Assembly (NCBI GenBank): GCA_020698575.1
Contig: CM036252.1
Span: 2,806,915 to 2,870,914 of the forward strand
Origin: Bostrychus sinensis
Taxonomy: Eukaryota > Chordata > Actinopteri > Gobiiformes > Eleotridae
DNA: 64,000 nucleotides
Reading direction: 5' to 3'
A program made the translations under genes and the position numbers. The notes under the pieces are model-generated. The model did no database searches and was not told the origin of the DNA. It worked only from the letters and a program-made list of their open reading frames with translations. Shown one piece after another: positions 44,940-57,099 of the stretch (positions are counted from its first letter, which is position 1; the number at the start of each line of letters is the position of its first letter).

Positions 44940-44992
44940 AACCCACTCCAGCTTAGCTTCCGAGATCAGACAAGATCGGCCATACTCCCCGA
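44940..44992 (-). repeat. 5S rRNA-derived fragment
   Basis: On the minus strand it reads TATGGCCGATCTTGTCTGAT then CTCGGAAGCTAAGC, the internal part of 5S rRNA with box A, missing about ten bases after TATGGCC. Only about 45 of 120 bases of the gene are present, so it is a pseudogene piece or a 5S-derived SINE head. Confidence 0.7.
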
Positions 44993-45195
44993 CAGTTCAC
45001 ACAGCCCACGCAAAGGGCAGAGTCCAAGAATTAAAAATTTTGTCCATAAAAAAAGTCAGTCTGTAGGGGGCAGTGTTAGTGTGTGCAAAGGGGTGTGTGT
45101 AAGGGAGCGGCTGCAGCGCCTCCTACCACACCGGCAGATGCTCTGTCTTTGTCTGCTCGAGGCCTAGTAGCTCGCCATCCATACGTGAAACCTGG

Positions 45196-45860
45196 CCTGC
45201 ACAAAACAGGACCAAGCAATCAGTAATACTATTTAAGCATTACAACCTAAAACATCATAACCATATAATCAAAATGTCACCATAGTTATCATTTCATCAT
45301 ATTTCATCATCATGTACATGAGTTGAATTTAAATACTGCACATAGCAATATAAATCATTTGGCAATCAATAAGAGTACTCTATAAATTAGCAGTATTATC
45401 CAAAATACATTTCAATATCAAATCATGTTTGACCATTTCATAATCACTTCACATCCATGTTACTTTAAATATCAAACATCAATGCATTATTCATATGAAT
45501 TCTATACAAATAGGCACAGCATGAACATATTTTAAAATGACAATACAATAGAAACACGTACAGCCAGCGCCAGCACTGGCCGACATGTCCATAGAACACG
45601 CAAAAGCGCTAGCATCACCACATTAGCTCCTTATGAATCACAATGACACTCACCAGTTCCCGTATCATTAAGTCACCCAACAGCACAGTCTCAACAATAT
45701 GATGGAGGCATCTAAAAAGGTGGGTAGGCAAACGGTCAAAAGGCAGTTCAAAGTACAAAACTGACACTCTTACAGGGCTAAACGCCTACCTGCAGCCGCT
45801 CAACCGCCATGAGCTCACACACACACAGCAACAGCGCCCGCCATCTTTAAAAAAGCGTGA
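45196..45860 (-). promoter_or_regulatory. Promoter-like block and two exon-like segments
   Basis: On the minus strand, TTAAAGATGGCGGGCG (a YY1-type AAGATGGCGG site) and, just upstream at 45885-45910, TCTCGCG motifs mark a CpG-type promoter. A first-exon-like segment ends GGCTGCAG|GTAGGC at 45790. A good acceptor, TGTTTTGTGCAG, precedes 45196. The second segment shares about 65 bp with 61292-61345 on the plus strand. The only ATG frame after the acceptor is 19 codons. It may be a non-coding transcript or the LTR promoter. Confidence 0.4.
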
Positions 45861-45965
45861 CACAAGGTACGTGTGGAGTCCCGCGATACTAGCACGAAAT
45901 CTCGCGATAATGAGATCTTAGTGTTGAGCCGTGGCAAGGCAAAGAAAATACCTGGGTTACACAGG

Positions 45966-48488
45966 TCACAGGGGACAGGTCAGGGGAGGACAGGTCATGG
46001 GGACAGTTCAGAGGAGAAAGGTCAGGGGGGACAGGTCAGAGGAGACAGGTCAGGGGGGACAGGTCAGAGGAGACAGGTCAGAGGAGACAGGTCAGGGGGG
46101 ACAGGTCAGAGGAGACAGGTCAGGGGGGACAGGTCAGGGGGGACAGGTCAGGGAGGACAGGTCAGGGAGGACAGGTCAGTGGGGACAGTTCAGAGGAGAC
46201 AGGTCAGGGGGGACAGGTCAGAGGAGACAGGTCAGGGGGGACAGGTCAGAGGAGACAGGTCAGAGGAGACAGGTCAGGGGGGACAGGTCAGAGGAGACAG
46301 GTCAGGGGGGACAGGTCAGAGGAGACAGGTCAGGGGGGACAGGTCAGAGGAGACAGTTCAGAGGAGACAGGTCAGGGGGGACAGGTCAGGGGGGACAGGT
46401 CAGAGGAGACAGGTCAGAGGAGACAGGTCAGAGGAGACAGGTCAGGGGGGACAGGTCAGGGGGGACAGGTCAGAGGAGACAGGTCAGAGGAGACAGGTCA
46501 GAGGAGACAGGTCAGGGGGGACAGGTCAGGGGGGACAGGTCAGAGGAGACAGGTCAGAGGAGACAGGTCAGAGAAGACAGATCAGGGGGGACAGGTCAGG
46601 GGGGACAGGTGAGGGGGGACAGGTCAGGGGGGACAGGTGAGGGGGACAGTTCAAAGAGGACAGGTCAGGGGGGACAGGTGAGGGGGACAGGTCAAAGAGG
46701 ACAGGTCAGGGGGACAAGTCAGAGGGGACAGGTCACGGGGGACAGGTCAGGGGGGACAGGTCAGAGGAGACAGGTCAGGGGGGACAGGTCAGAGGAGACA
46801 GGTCAGAGGAGACAGGTCAGGGGGGACAGGTCAGAGGAGACAGGTCAGGGGGGACAGGTCAGAGGAGACAGGTCAGGGGGGACAGGTCAGAGGAGACAGT
46901 TCAGAGGAGACAGGTCAGGGGGGACAGGTCAGGGGGGACAGGTCAGAGGAGACAGGTCAGAGGAGACAGGTCAGAGGAGACAGGTCAGGGGGGACAGGTC
47001 AGGGGGGACAGGTCAGAGGAGACAGGTCAGAGGAGACAGGTCAGAGGAGACAGGTCAGGGGGGACAGGTCAGGGGGGACAGGTCAGAGGAGACAGGTCAG
47101 AGGAGACAGGTCAGAGAAGACAGATCAGGGGGGACAGGTCAGGGGGGACAGGTGAGGGGGGACAGGTCAGGGGGGACAGGTGAGGGGGACAGGTCAAAGA
47201 GGACAGGTCAGGGGGGACAGGTGAGGGGGACAGGTCAAAGAGGACAGGTCAGGGGGACAAGTCAGAGGGGACAGGTCACGGGGGACAGGTCAGGGGGGAC
47301 AGGTCAGAGGGGACAGGTCAAAGAGGACAGGTCAGGGGGACAAGTCAGAGGGGACAGGTCACGGGGGACAGGTCAGGGGGGACAGGTCAGAGGGGACAGG
47401 TCAAAGAGGACAGGTCAGGGGGACAAGTCAGAGGGGACAGGTCACGGGGGACAGGTCAGGGGGGACAGGTCAGAGGGGACAGGTCAAGGGGGACAGGTCA
47501 GAGGGGACAGGTCAGAAAGGACAGGTAAGAGGAGAAAGGTTGGGGGGACACCTAAAATGGGACAGGTCAAGGAGGACAGGTCAGAGGGGACAGGTCACGG
47601 GGGACAGGTCACGGGGGACAGGTCAGAGGAGACAGGTCACGGGGGACAGGTCAGGGAGGACAGGTCAGGGGGGACAGGTCACAGGGGACAGGTCAGAGGG
47701 GGACAATTTGAAAGGGGCAGGTCAAAGGGGACAGGTCAGAGGGGGACAAGTTGAAAGGGACAGGCCAGAGGTGACAGGTCAGGGAGGACAGGTCAGGGGA
47801 GGACAGGTCATGGGGACAGGCCAGAAGGGACAGTTCAGAGGAGACAGGTCAGGGGGGACAGGTCAGGGGGGACAGGTCATGGGGACAGGCCAGAAGGGAC
47901 AGTTCAGAGGAGACAGGTCAGGGGGGACAGGTCAGAGGAGACAGGTCAGAGGAGACAGGTCAGGGGGGACAGGTCAGGGGGGACAGGTCAGGGGGGACAG
48001 ATGAGGGGGTACAGGTCAGGGGGGATAGGTCAGGGGGGACAGGTGAGGGGGACAGGTCAAAGAGGACAGGTCAGGGGGACAAGTCAGAGGGGACAGGTCA
48101 CGGGGGACAGGTCAGGGGGGACAGGTCAGAGGGGACAGGTCAAAGAGGACAGGTCAGGGGGACAAGTCAGAGGGGACAGGTCACGGGGGACAGGTCAGAG
48201 GGGACAGGTCAAGGGGGACAGGTCAGAGGGGACAGGTCAGAGGGGACAGGTCAGAAAGGACAGGTAAGAGGAGAAAGGTTGGGGGGACACCTAAAAGGGG
48301 ACAGGTCAAGGAGGACAGGTCAGAGGAGACAGGTCACGGGGGACAGGTCAGAGGAGACAGGTCACGGGGGACAGGTCAGAGGAGACAGGTCACGGGGGAC
48401 AGGTCAGAGGGGACAGGTCAGGGGGGACAGGTCACAGGGGACAGGTCAGGGGGGACAGGTCACAGGGGACAGGCCAGAGGGGGACAAG
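45966..48488 (+). repeat. 15-bp minisatellite, right part (about 168 units)
   Basis: Main units GACAGGTCAGGGGGG and GACAGGTCAGAGGAG. A higher-order duplication of 543 bp is visible: GAGAAGACAGATCAG occurs at 46571 and again at 47114, with matching unit order around both. False frames up to 607 residues run through it. Followed to 48751 by unique sequence downstream of the immunoglobulin-type gene. Confidence 0.97.
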
Positions 48489-48751
48489 TTGAAAGGGACA
48501 CTCTCTGATGAGTGAGGGGAAAACTTGTGCCTGTAAATGGGACAGTCCTGTCTCCCACACACAGTCCCTGTATAAGCAAGACAGGACGTCCCAAACATCT
48601 CCAGACCACTGCTCTAAAAGACGACTTGGAAAGGCGTGACACTGATGTTAACAATGTGGAACTACATATCCCAGAATGCACCTGTCACACTCCACACCCA
48701 CTCGTACCTGTTTATGACAGTCCTGTGAAGAGTACCAGGTCCAGTTCGGTC

Positions 48752-49406
48752 TCAGAGGTTTTGCCCCACGGTGACGGCCGCGATGTCATCGGTCTCCTCG
48801 TCCAATCCTGTCGCAGCCTCAGCTGGTGAGGTCATCACCGCGGTAACGGGCTGCTCCTGGTTTCCTGCGATCAGAGCAGGAGTGAGCTTTGTCCTCCTCA
48901 CAGCAGACTCTTCATCAAACGCCTCACCTGAGAGAGTCCCTCTGTACAGAGACACCATGAGGACAGTGGACACCACATAGGGACACAACACCACCAGGTG
49001 GCAGCACAGAGCCAGGGGCCGCTCTGAGGCTGGGGGGGGGGCCTCAGAGGAGGAGGGCGGGGCCTCAGAGGTGGAGGGCGAGGCTTCAAATGAAGAGGGA
49101 GGGGCCTCAGGTTGTGGAACCAAATCTAACCCAGGTCTAACCCAGGTCTAGTCTAGTCCTTACCTGGTCTAACTGTGATCCTGCTGGACTCTGAGGTCTC
49201 TCCTCTGATCTCACACTGATACAGTCCTTCATCAGACGCTGACACCTGCTGGAGGGTCATGTGACCTGTAGGCTCATCCCACAGGAAGTGTCCGTCTCTA
49301 TGGAAACAAGCTGTGAGGTTGGAGGAAGTGTGATGTGGACAGGACAGAGAGACAGTTTGTCCCTCTGTCACAGGGAGGACTGGGACCTGCAGGACCACTC
49401 CTCTGT
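48752..49406 (-). CDS. Fc-receptor-like immunoglobulin membrane protein, 3' part (three exons)
   Basis: Three minus-strand exons with phase-1 borders: Ig domain 49406-49164 (acceptor CCCTCCCCAG, donor CAG|GTAAGG), transmembrane 49029-48928 (acceptor after a C-run, donor CAG|GTGAGG) and cytoplasmic 48864-48752 (acceptor TGATCGCAG, stop TGA). The Ig exon has VLQVPVLPVTEGQTVSLSC, then TSSNLTACF with a glycosylation site and ASDEGLYQC; this order is typical of FcR-like domains. The membrane exon has ALCCHLVVLCPYVVSTVLMV. The tail is acidic (GLDEETDDIA) and has no tyrosine motif. Signal peptide and upstream Ig exons are not found before the 11-bp satellite begins 40 bp away; they may lie beyond it or be lost. 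The protein may bind immunoglobulin or other ligands at the leukocyte surface; that is family knowledge, not seen here. Confidence 0.75.
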
Positions 49407-49449
49407 CTGGGGAGGGACAGGAAGAGACCATATTAGGACAAAGGACCAA

Positions 49450-52400
49450 ATCTATACCAGGTGAATACCAGGACTAAACCAGGACTAATCTAGGTCTTAA
49501 CCCGAACTAAACCAAGTCTAAACCAGGACTAAACCAGGACTAAACCAGGTCTAAACCAGAACTAAACCAGGACTAAACCAGGTCTAAACCCGAACTAAAC
49601 CAAGTCTAAACCAGGACTAAACCAGGTCTAAACCAGAACTAAACCAGGACTAAACCAGGACTAAACCAAGACTAAACCAGGACTAAACCAGGTCTAAACC
49701 AGGACTAAACCAGGTCTAAACTAGGACTAAATTGGACTAAACCAGGAGTAAACCAGGTCTAATTCAGGACTAAACCATGTCTAAACCAGGTCTAAACCAG
49801 GTCTAAACCACGACTAAACCAGGAATAAACCAAGACTAAACCAGGTTTTAACCAGGACTAAACCAGGTTTTAACCAGGACTAAACCAGGTCTAAACCGGG
49901 ACTAAACCAGGTCTAAACCAGGATTAAACCAGGTCTAAACCAGAACTAAACCAGGACTAAACCAGGTCTAAACCAGGACTAAACCAGGACTAAACCAGGT
50001 TTTAACCAGGACTAAACCAGGTCTAAACCAGGACTAAACCAGGACTAAACCAGGTCTAAACCAGGATTAAACCAGGTCTAAACCAAGTCTAAACCAGGAC
50101 TAAACCAGGACTAAACCAGGTCTAAACCAGAACTAAACCAGGACTAAACCAGGTCTAAACCAGGACTAAACCAAGACTAAACCAGGTCTAAACCAGAACT
50201 AAACCAGGACTAAACCAGGTTTTAACCAGGACTAAACCAGGTCTAAACCAGGATTAAACCGGGACTAAACCAAATCTAAACCAGAACTAAACCAGGACTA
50301 AACCAGGTCTAAACTAGGACTAAACTAGGACTAAACCAGGACTAAACCAAGTCTAAACTAGGACTAAACTAGGACTAAACCAGGACTAAACCGGGAGTAA
50401 ACCAGGTCTAAACCAGGACTAAACCATGTCTAAACCAACTCTAAACCAGGACTAAACCAGGTCTAAACCAGGACTAAACCAGGACTAAACCAGGTCTAAA
50501 CCAGAACTAAACCAGGACTAAACCAGGTCTAAACCAGGACTAAACCAAGTCTAAACTAGGACTAAATTGGACTAAACCAGGAGTAAACCAGGAGTAAACC
50601 AGGTCTAATTCAGGACTAAACCATGTCTAAACCAGGACTAAACCAAGACTAAACCAGGTGTTAACCAGGACTAAACCAGGTTTTAACCAGGACTAAACCA
50701 GGTCTAAACCAGGACTAAACCAGGTCTAAACCAGGATTAAACCAGGTCTAAACCAGGACTAAACCAGGACTAAACCAGGTTTTAACCAGGACTAAACCAG
50801 GTCTAAACCAGGACTAAACCAGGTCTAAACCAGGATTAAACCAGGTCTAAACCAAGTCTAAACCAGGACTAAACCAGGACTAAACCAGGTCTAAACCAGA
50901 ACTAAACCAGGACTAAACCAGATCTAAACCAGGACTAAACCAAGTCTAAACTAGGACTAAATTGGACTAAACCAGGAGTAAACCAGGAGTAAACCAAGAC
51001 TAAACCAGGTGTTAACCAGGACTAAACCAGGTTTTAACCAGGACTAAACCAGGTCTAAACCAGGATTAAACCGGGACTAAACCAGGTCTAAACCAGAACT
51101 AAACCAGGACTAAACCAGGTCTAAACTAGGACTAAACTAGGACTAAACCAGGACTAAACCAAGTCTAAACTAGGACTAAACTAGGACTAAACCAGGACTA
51201 AACCGGGAGTAAACCAGGTCTAAACCAGGACTAAACCATGTCTAAACCAACTCTAAACCAGGACTAAACCAGGACTAATTCAGGAGTAAACCACGTCTAA
51301 ACCTGGACTAAACCAGGTCTAAACCAGGACTAAACCAAGACTAAACCAGGTTTAAACCAGGACTAAACCAGGTTTTAACCAGGACTAAACCAGGTCTAAA
51401 CCGGGACTAAACCAGGTCTAAACCAGGATTAAACCAGGTCTAAACCAGGACTAAACCAGGACTAAACCAGGTTTTAACCAGGACTAAACCAGGTCTAAAC
51501 CAGAACTAAACCAGGACTAAACCAGGTCTAAACTAGGACTAAACTAGGACTAAACCAGGACTAAACCAGATCTAAACCAGGACAAAACCGGGACTAAACC
51601 AGATCTAAACCAGGTTTTAACCAGGACTAAACCAGGTCTAAACCAGAACTAAACCAGGACTAAACCAGGTCTAAACTAGGACTAAACTAGGACTAAACCA
51701 GGACTAAACCAGATCTAAACCAGGATAAAAACCGGGACTAAACCAGATCTAAACTAGGACTAAACCAGGACTAAACCAAGTCTAAACTAGGACTAAACTA
51801 GGACTAAACCAGGACTAAACCGGGAGTAAACCAGGTCTAAACCAGGACTAAACCATGTCTAAACCAACTCTAAACCAGGACTAAACCAGGACTAATTCAG
51901 GAGTAAACCAGGTCTAAACCTGGACTAAACCAGGTCTAAACCAGGACTAAACCAAGACTAAACCAGGTTTAAACCAGGACTAAACCAGGTTTTAACCAGG
52001 ACTAAACCAGGTCTAAACCGGGACTAAACCAGGTCTAAACCAGGATTAAACCAGGTCTAAACCAGGACTAAACCAGGACTAAACCAGGACTAAACCAAGT
52101 CTAAACTAGGACTAAACTAGGACTAAACCAGGACTAAACCGGGAGTAAACCAGGTCTAAACCAGGACTAAACCATGTCTAAACCAACTCTAAACCAGGAC
52201 TAAACCAGGACTAATTCAGGAGTAAACCAGGTCTAAACCTGGACTAAACCAGGTCTAAACCAGGACTAAACCAAGACTAAACCAGGTTTAAACCAGGACT
52301 AAACCAGGTTTTAACCAGGACTAAACCAGGTCTAAACCGGGACTAAACCAGGTCTAAACCAGAACTAAACCAGGACTAAACCAGGTCTAAACTAGGACTA

Positions 52401-55085
52401 AACTAGGACTAAACCAGGACTAAACCAGATCTAAACCAGGACAAAACCGGGACTAAACCAGATCTAAACTAGGACTAAACCAGGACTAAACCAAGTCTAA
52501 ACTAGGACTAAACTAGGACTAAACCAGGACTAAACCGGGAGTAAACCAGGTCTAAACCAGGACTAAACCATGTCTAAACCAACTCTAAACCAGGACTAAA
52601 CCAGGACTAATTCAGGAGTAAACCAGGTCTAAACCTGGACTAAACCAGGTCTAAACCAGGACTAAACCAAGACTAAACCAGGTTTAAACCAGGACTAAAC
52701 CAGGTTTTAACCAGGACTAAACCAGGTCTAAACCAGAACTAAACCAGGACTAAACCAGGTCTAAACTAGGACTAAACTAGGACTAAACCAGGACTAAACC
52801 AGATCTAAACCAGGACAAAACCGGGACTAAACCAGATCTAAACTAGGACTAAACCAGGACTAAACCAAGTCTAAACTAGGACTAAACTAGGACTAAACCA
52901 GGACTAAACCGGGAGTAAACCAGGTCTAAACCAGGACTAAACCATGTCTAAACCAACTCTAAACCAGGACTAAACCAGGACTAATTCAGGAGTAAACCAG
53001 GTCTAAACCTGGACTAAACCAGGTCTAAACCAGGACTAAACCAAGACTAAACCAGGTTTAAACCAGGACTAAACCAGGTTTTAACCAGGACTAAACCAGG
53101 TCTAAACCGGGACTAAACCAGGTCTAAACCAGGATTAAACCAGGTCTAAACCAGGACTAAACCAGGACTAAACCAGGTTTTAACCAGGACTAAACCAGGT
53201 CTAAACCAGAACTAAACCAGGACTAAACCAGGTCTAAACTAGGACTAAACTAGGACTAAACCAGGACTAAACCAGATCTAAACCAGGACAAAACCGGGAC
53301 TAAACCAGATCTAAACCAGGTCTAAACCAAGTTTAAACCAGGTCTAAACAAGGACTGCTATTTTTCATTTTGTAGTAAAATGGCACCATACAAAAAGTAA
53401 CTAAACCAGGACTAAACCAAGTCTAAACTAGGACTAAACTAGGACTAAACCAGGACTAAACCGGGAGTAAACCAGGTCTAAACCAGGACTAAACCATGTC
53501 TAAACCAACTCTAAACCAGGACTAAACCAGGACTAATTCAGGAGTAAACCAGGTCTAAACCTGGACTAAACCAGGTCTAAACCAGGACTAAACCAAGACT
53601 AAACCAGGTTTAAACCAGGACTAAACCAGGTTTTAACCAGGACTAAACCAGGTCTAAACTGGGACTAAACCAGGTCTAAACCTGGACTAAACCAGGTCTA
53701 AACCAGGACTAAACCAAGACTAAACCAGGTTTAAACCAGGACTAAACCAGGTTTTAACCAGGACTAAACCAGGTCTAAACCGGGACTAAACCAGGTCTAA
53801 ACCAGGATTAAACCAGGTCTAAACCAGGACTAAACCAGGACTAAACCAGGACTAAACCAAGTCTAAACTAGGACTAAACTAGGACTAAACCAGGACTAAA
53901 CCGGGAGTAAACCAGGTCTAAACCAGGACTAAACCATGTCTAAACCAACTCTAAACCAGGACTAAACCAGGACTAATTCAGGAGTAAACCAGGTCTAAAC
54001 CTGGACTAAACCAGGTCTAAACCAGGACTAAACCAAGACTAAACCAGGTTTAAACCAGGACTAAACCAGGTTTTAACCAGGACTAAACCAGGTCTAAACC
54101 GGGACTAAACCAGGTCTAAACCAGGTCTAAACCAGGACTAAACCAAGACTAAACCAGGTTTAAACCAGGACTAAACCAGGTTTTAACCAGGACTAAACCA
54201 GGTCTAAACCGGGACTAAACCAGGTCTAAACCAGGATTAAACCAGGTCTAAACCAGGACTAAACCAGGACTAAACCAGGTTTTAACCAGGACTAAACCAG
54301 GTCTAAACCAGAACTAAACCAGGACTAAACCAGGTCTAAACTAGGACTAAACTAGGACTAAACCAGGACTAAACCAGATCTAAACCAGGACAAAACCGGG
54401 ACTAAACCAGATCTAAACCAGGTTTTAACCAGGACTAAACCAGGTCTAAACCAGAACTAAACCAGGACTAAACCAGGTCTAAACTAGGACTAAACTAGGA
54501 CTAAACCAGGACTAAACCAGATCTAAACCAGGACAAAACCGGGACTAAACCAGATCTAAACTAGGACTAAACCAGGACTAAACCAAGTCTAAACTAGGAC
54601 TAAACTAGGACTAAACCAGGACTAAACCGGGAGTAAACCAGGTCTAAACCAGGACTAAACCATGTCTAAACCAACTCTAAACCAGGACTAAACCAGGACT
54701 AATTCAGGAGTAAACCAGGTCTAAACCTGGACTAAACCAGGTCTAAACCAGGACTAAACCAAGACTAAACCAGGTTTAAACCAGGACTAAACCAGGTTTT
54801 AACCAGGACTAAACCAGGTCTAAACCGGGACTAAACCAGGTCTAAACCAGGATTAAACCAGGTCTAAACCAGGACTAAACCAGGACTAAACCAGGTTTTA
54901 ACCAGGACTAAACCAGGTCTAAACCAGAACTAAACCAGGACTAAACCAGGTCTAAACTAGGACTAAACTAGGACTAAACCAGGACTAAACCAGATCTAAA
55001 CCAGGACAAAACCGGGACTAAACCAGATCTAAACCAGGTCTAAACCAGGACTAAACCAAGTTTAAACCAGGTCTAAACAAGGACT
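49450..55085 (+). repeat. 11-bp satellite, about 510 units, with higher-order structure
   Basis: Units of CTAAACCAGGA, CTAAACCAGGT and variants. A rare unit pair, CCATGTCTAAACCAACTC, recurs at 50424, 51236, 51853, 52172, 52568, 52942, 53494, 53934 and 54660; five of the eight intervals (319, 396, 374, 440, 726) are exact multiples of 11. The surrounding order of variants is also conserved, so blocks of 30-70 units have been copied. No other gene is present in this stretch. Confidence 0.97.
53337..53397 (+). repeat. Copy of the array/X' junction inside the array
   Basis: Non-satellite sequence AAGGACTGCTATTTTTCATT followed by TTGTAGTAAAATGGCACC appears here and again at 55077-55130, where it is the true border of X'. 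Its presence within the array shows that a block including the border was duplicated into the array. Confidence 0.9.
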
Positions 55086-57000
55086 GCTATTTTTCATTTT
55101 GTAGTAAAATGGCACCATACAAAAAGTTGAAGGAAGTAAAAAGCTCTTTTTCTATGGTTCTGTTCAAAAGCATAACAGCTTTGCTGCCCTCTGCTGGTCT
55201 CTTCAACTCTTTCTTTATGGCACCAGTAGACGACCTTTTAAACTTCTCTTTTAGTCAGATAATGTTTTTAAAGATTGTAAAACGTGCAGTGCTGTTCTAG
55301 AGGTGACCAAGAATGGTTTAAAAATACAAATAAAAGCATAATATAGCTCCTTTATTTCACTTTCATTTTACCCCACCATGTTTGCATCTGTTATAAATGA
55401 TTTTATAAATGATGAATTTTCCCATTACCGTCACAATTTTTTGATACTGTACAACTTCCTGTGTCTTGGTTCGACTGTTAAAATATACTAATGCTAGTCT
55501 TTGGTTAACAGAAGGTGTTCATTAGTTTTGACCAATTTATTGTTGAAAATCATATATCACTGTCATTTAGTTTTGGGTAAACAGCAACAGTCCTAAACAA
55601 GTTAGGACTCTGTCAGTTGTTGCTAAAGTTGATATGGCTTAAAGTTTTGGTGTTTTGAAGGAAGTGAAGTGAGTGAAAAGTCAAAGTTTACTTCAGGTCA
55701 CAGTGTTTGTCATTAGGCCGTCCCACTGTTCACACCTGTAATTTGTCCCATGACGGAGTGCCAGCGTATGTCCCATTAATGGAAGCTAATGACTGCCGTG
55801 TACGTGTATTGTTTTCTCAGCTGCGGCACCGGGGCCTCAGGGTCGTCATAGTAACCAAAAGCTGTGATCTAGGTGTGAACACTAACGAGCGACACCTGAT
55901 GCAACAACTGCCACCGCTTCAAACAAACAAGTTCAGAGCCAGGAAAACATCAACAGTGTATGACTTTGACAAACTTTAACCTGATGTAAACACTGCGTCA
56001 CCCACCTGTTCACAACAACTTTGGGAACATTACACAACTTTGTACAGGATTAGAGTTTGTTTGGGGATGAAAGTAATACACAGTTAACTTAGTTTGGTTT
56101 GGACCCAGTGCATCAGAGTCAAAGAGAACCTTTAAAGGTGCTATGAGCAGTATATATTTTTATATTTCATAGATATGTCCCAAGATACAGTATGATGTAA
56201 ACATGTTTAAATCAAATATTAGTTTTACTGATAACAATGGTACAGCTTTCAAAACTGCATTGACAGTCGTCCAATCAGAAAAGCAGAAAGACTGCTAACC
56301 CACAGAATATTGTTTTGATTTAGACTGCAGTACCGTTTTCAAACCAGTAGAGTGCACATGCTGCTTATAGTACCTTTGAGTCTTAACTTAAAACAAAAAC
56401 AGCACTAACTACTGTACATGTTCACTGTTAATGTAATATTGTTTTATTTTGGCTTTTTCTTGTAAATATTTTATATTGCACCGTTTTGTTTTTGATGCAT
56501 GCTCACTGTAACTCTTGCTTCCTGCACTTCATTCTGTACTAAGAGCTGCCTGAACAAGAGAATTTCTACACTGTGTGATTAATAAAGTTCAATCTTATCT
56601 TTATCCCTTAATATAGTATAAAACTCAGTAGCTACAATAGCTTCTTAAACATGTCTAATCAATGAGAATACTATAGAAAAGTACAATTATTTCAGCAGAT
56701 TCAGTTTACTGTTGGGGTGCAATGATAAGTTTTTACAACAATACTGATACGTATCATTTGGCATTGTTTTAATGTGATTCAAGAATGATATTGTACTAAT
56801 TTACAGTGATACGATTGGATACGACTCAACACCTTCATATCAATGCAACTGATACAGTAGCTTTTAGCCAAAAAATGATAAAAGTCGGCCTATTCTCTCA
56901 AATCTAGTTCAGTGGCCTGGGGTTTGTTGTGTCAAACAGAAAGTCAAGCAAAGTTTAATATAACTTTGTGTTTTTATGTTTTCATCAAAAGCCGTCAAAA
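55086..57000 (-). repeat. Segment X': inverted copy of X
   Basis: Reverse-complement partner of about 20797-22735. It keeps the 90-codon frame (55707-55979, plus strand), the homeodomain-type cluster (55709-55793) and the LINE-type tail (56500-56600). Near 56970-57090 it has about 110 bp that X lacks, before the 20-bp minisatellite. It lies between TAAR C and the predicted TAAR D. Confidence 0.9.
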
Positions 57001-57099
57001 GAAAATAAAGATATATATCTATAAATATAGGTTTTTAAATTTAACATGCACATTTTTAATATTGATATATAGATTAGAATATAGTTTTTTAATAGTTTT

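Larger units (their letters stand above)
44735..45961. mobile_element. Solo LTR inserted in the minisatellite
   Basis: A 1227-bp non-repeat block begins TGTAGCATAC and ends GGGTTACA, with CAGG on both sides (44731-44734 and 45962-45965). The TG/CA ends and 4-bp duplication fit an LTR insertion, although CAGG is also part of the minisatellite unit. It contains a 5S rRNA-like piece and, on the minus strand, a promoter-like region. No polymerase genes are present. Confidence 0.55.

Noticed and set aside
44940..44992. A functional 5S rRNA gene
   Set aside because: Only about 45 of 120 bases are present, with a deletion.
45873..48515. Frames of up to 607 residues rich in Gly, Arg, Gln and Asp
   Set aside because: Produced by the 15-bp array; all three plus frames are open in turn.
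49450..55085. Possible CRISPR array or spacer-repeat structure
   Set aside because: Units are directly adjacent 11-mers without spacers, and the DNA is vertebrate.
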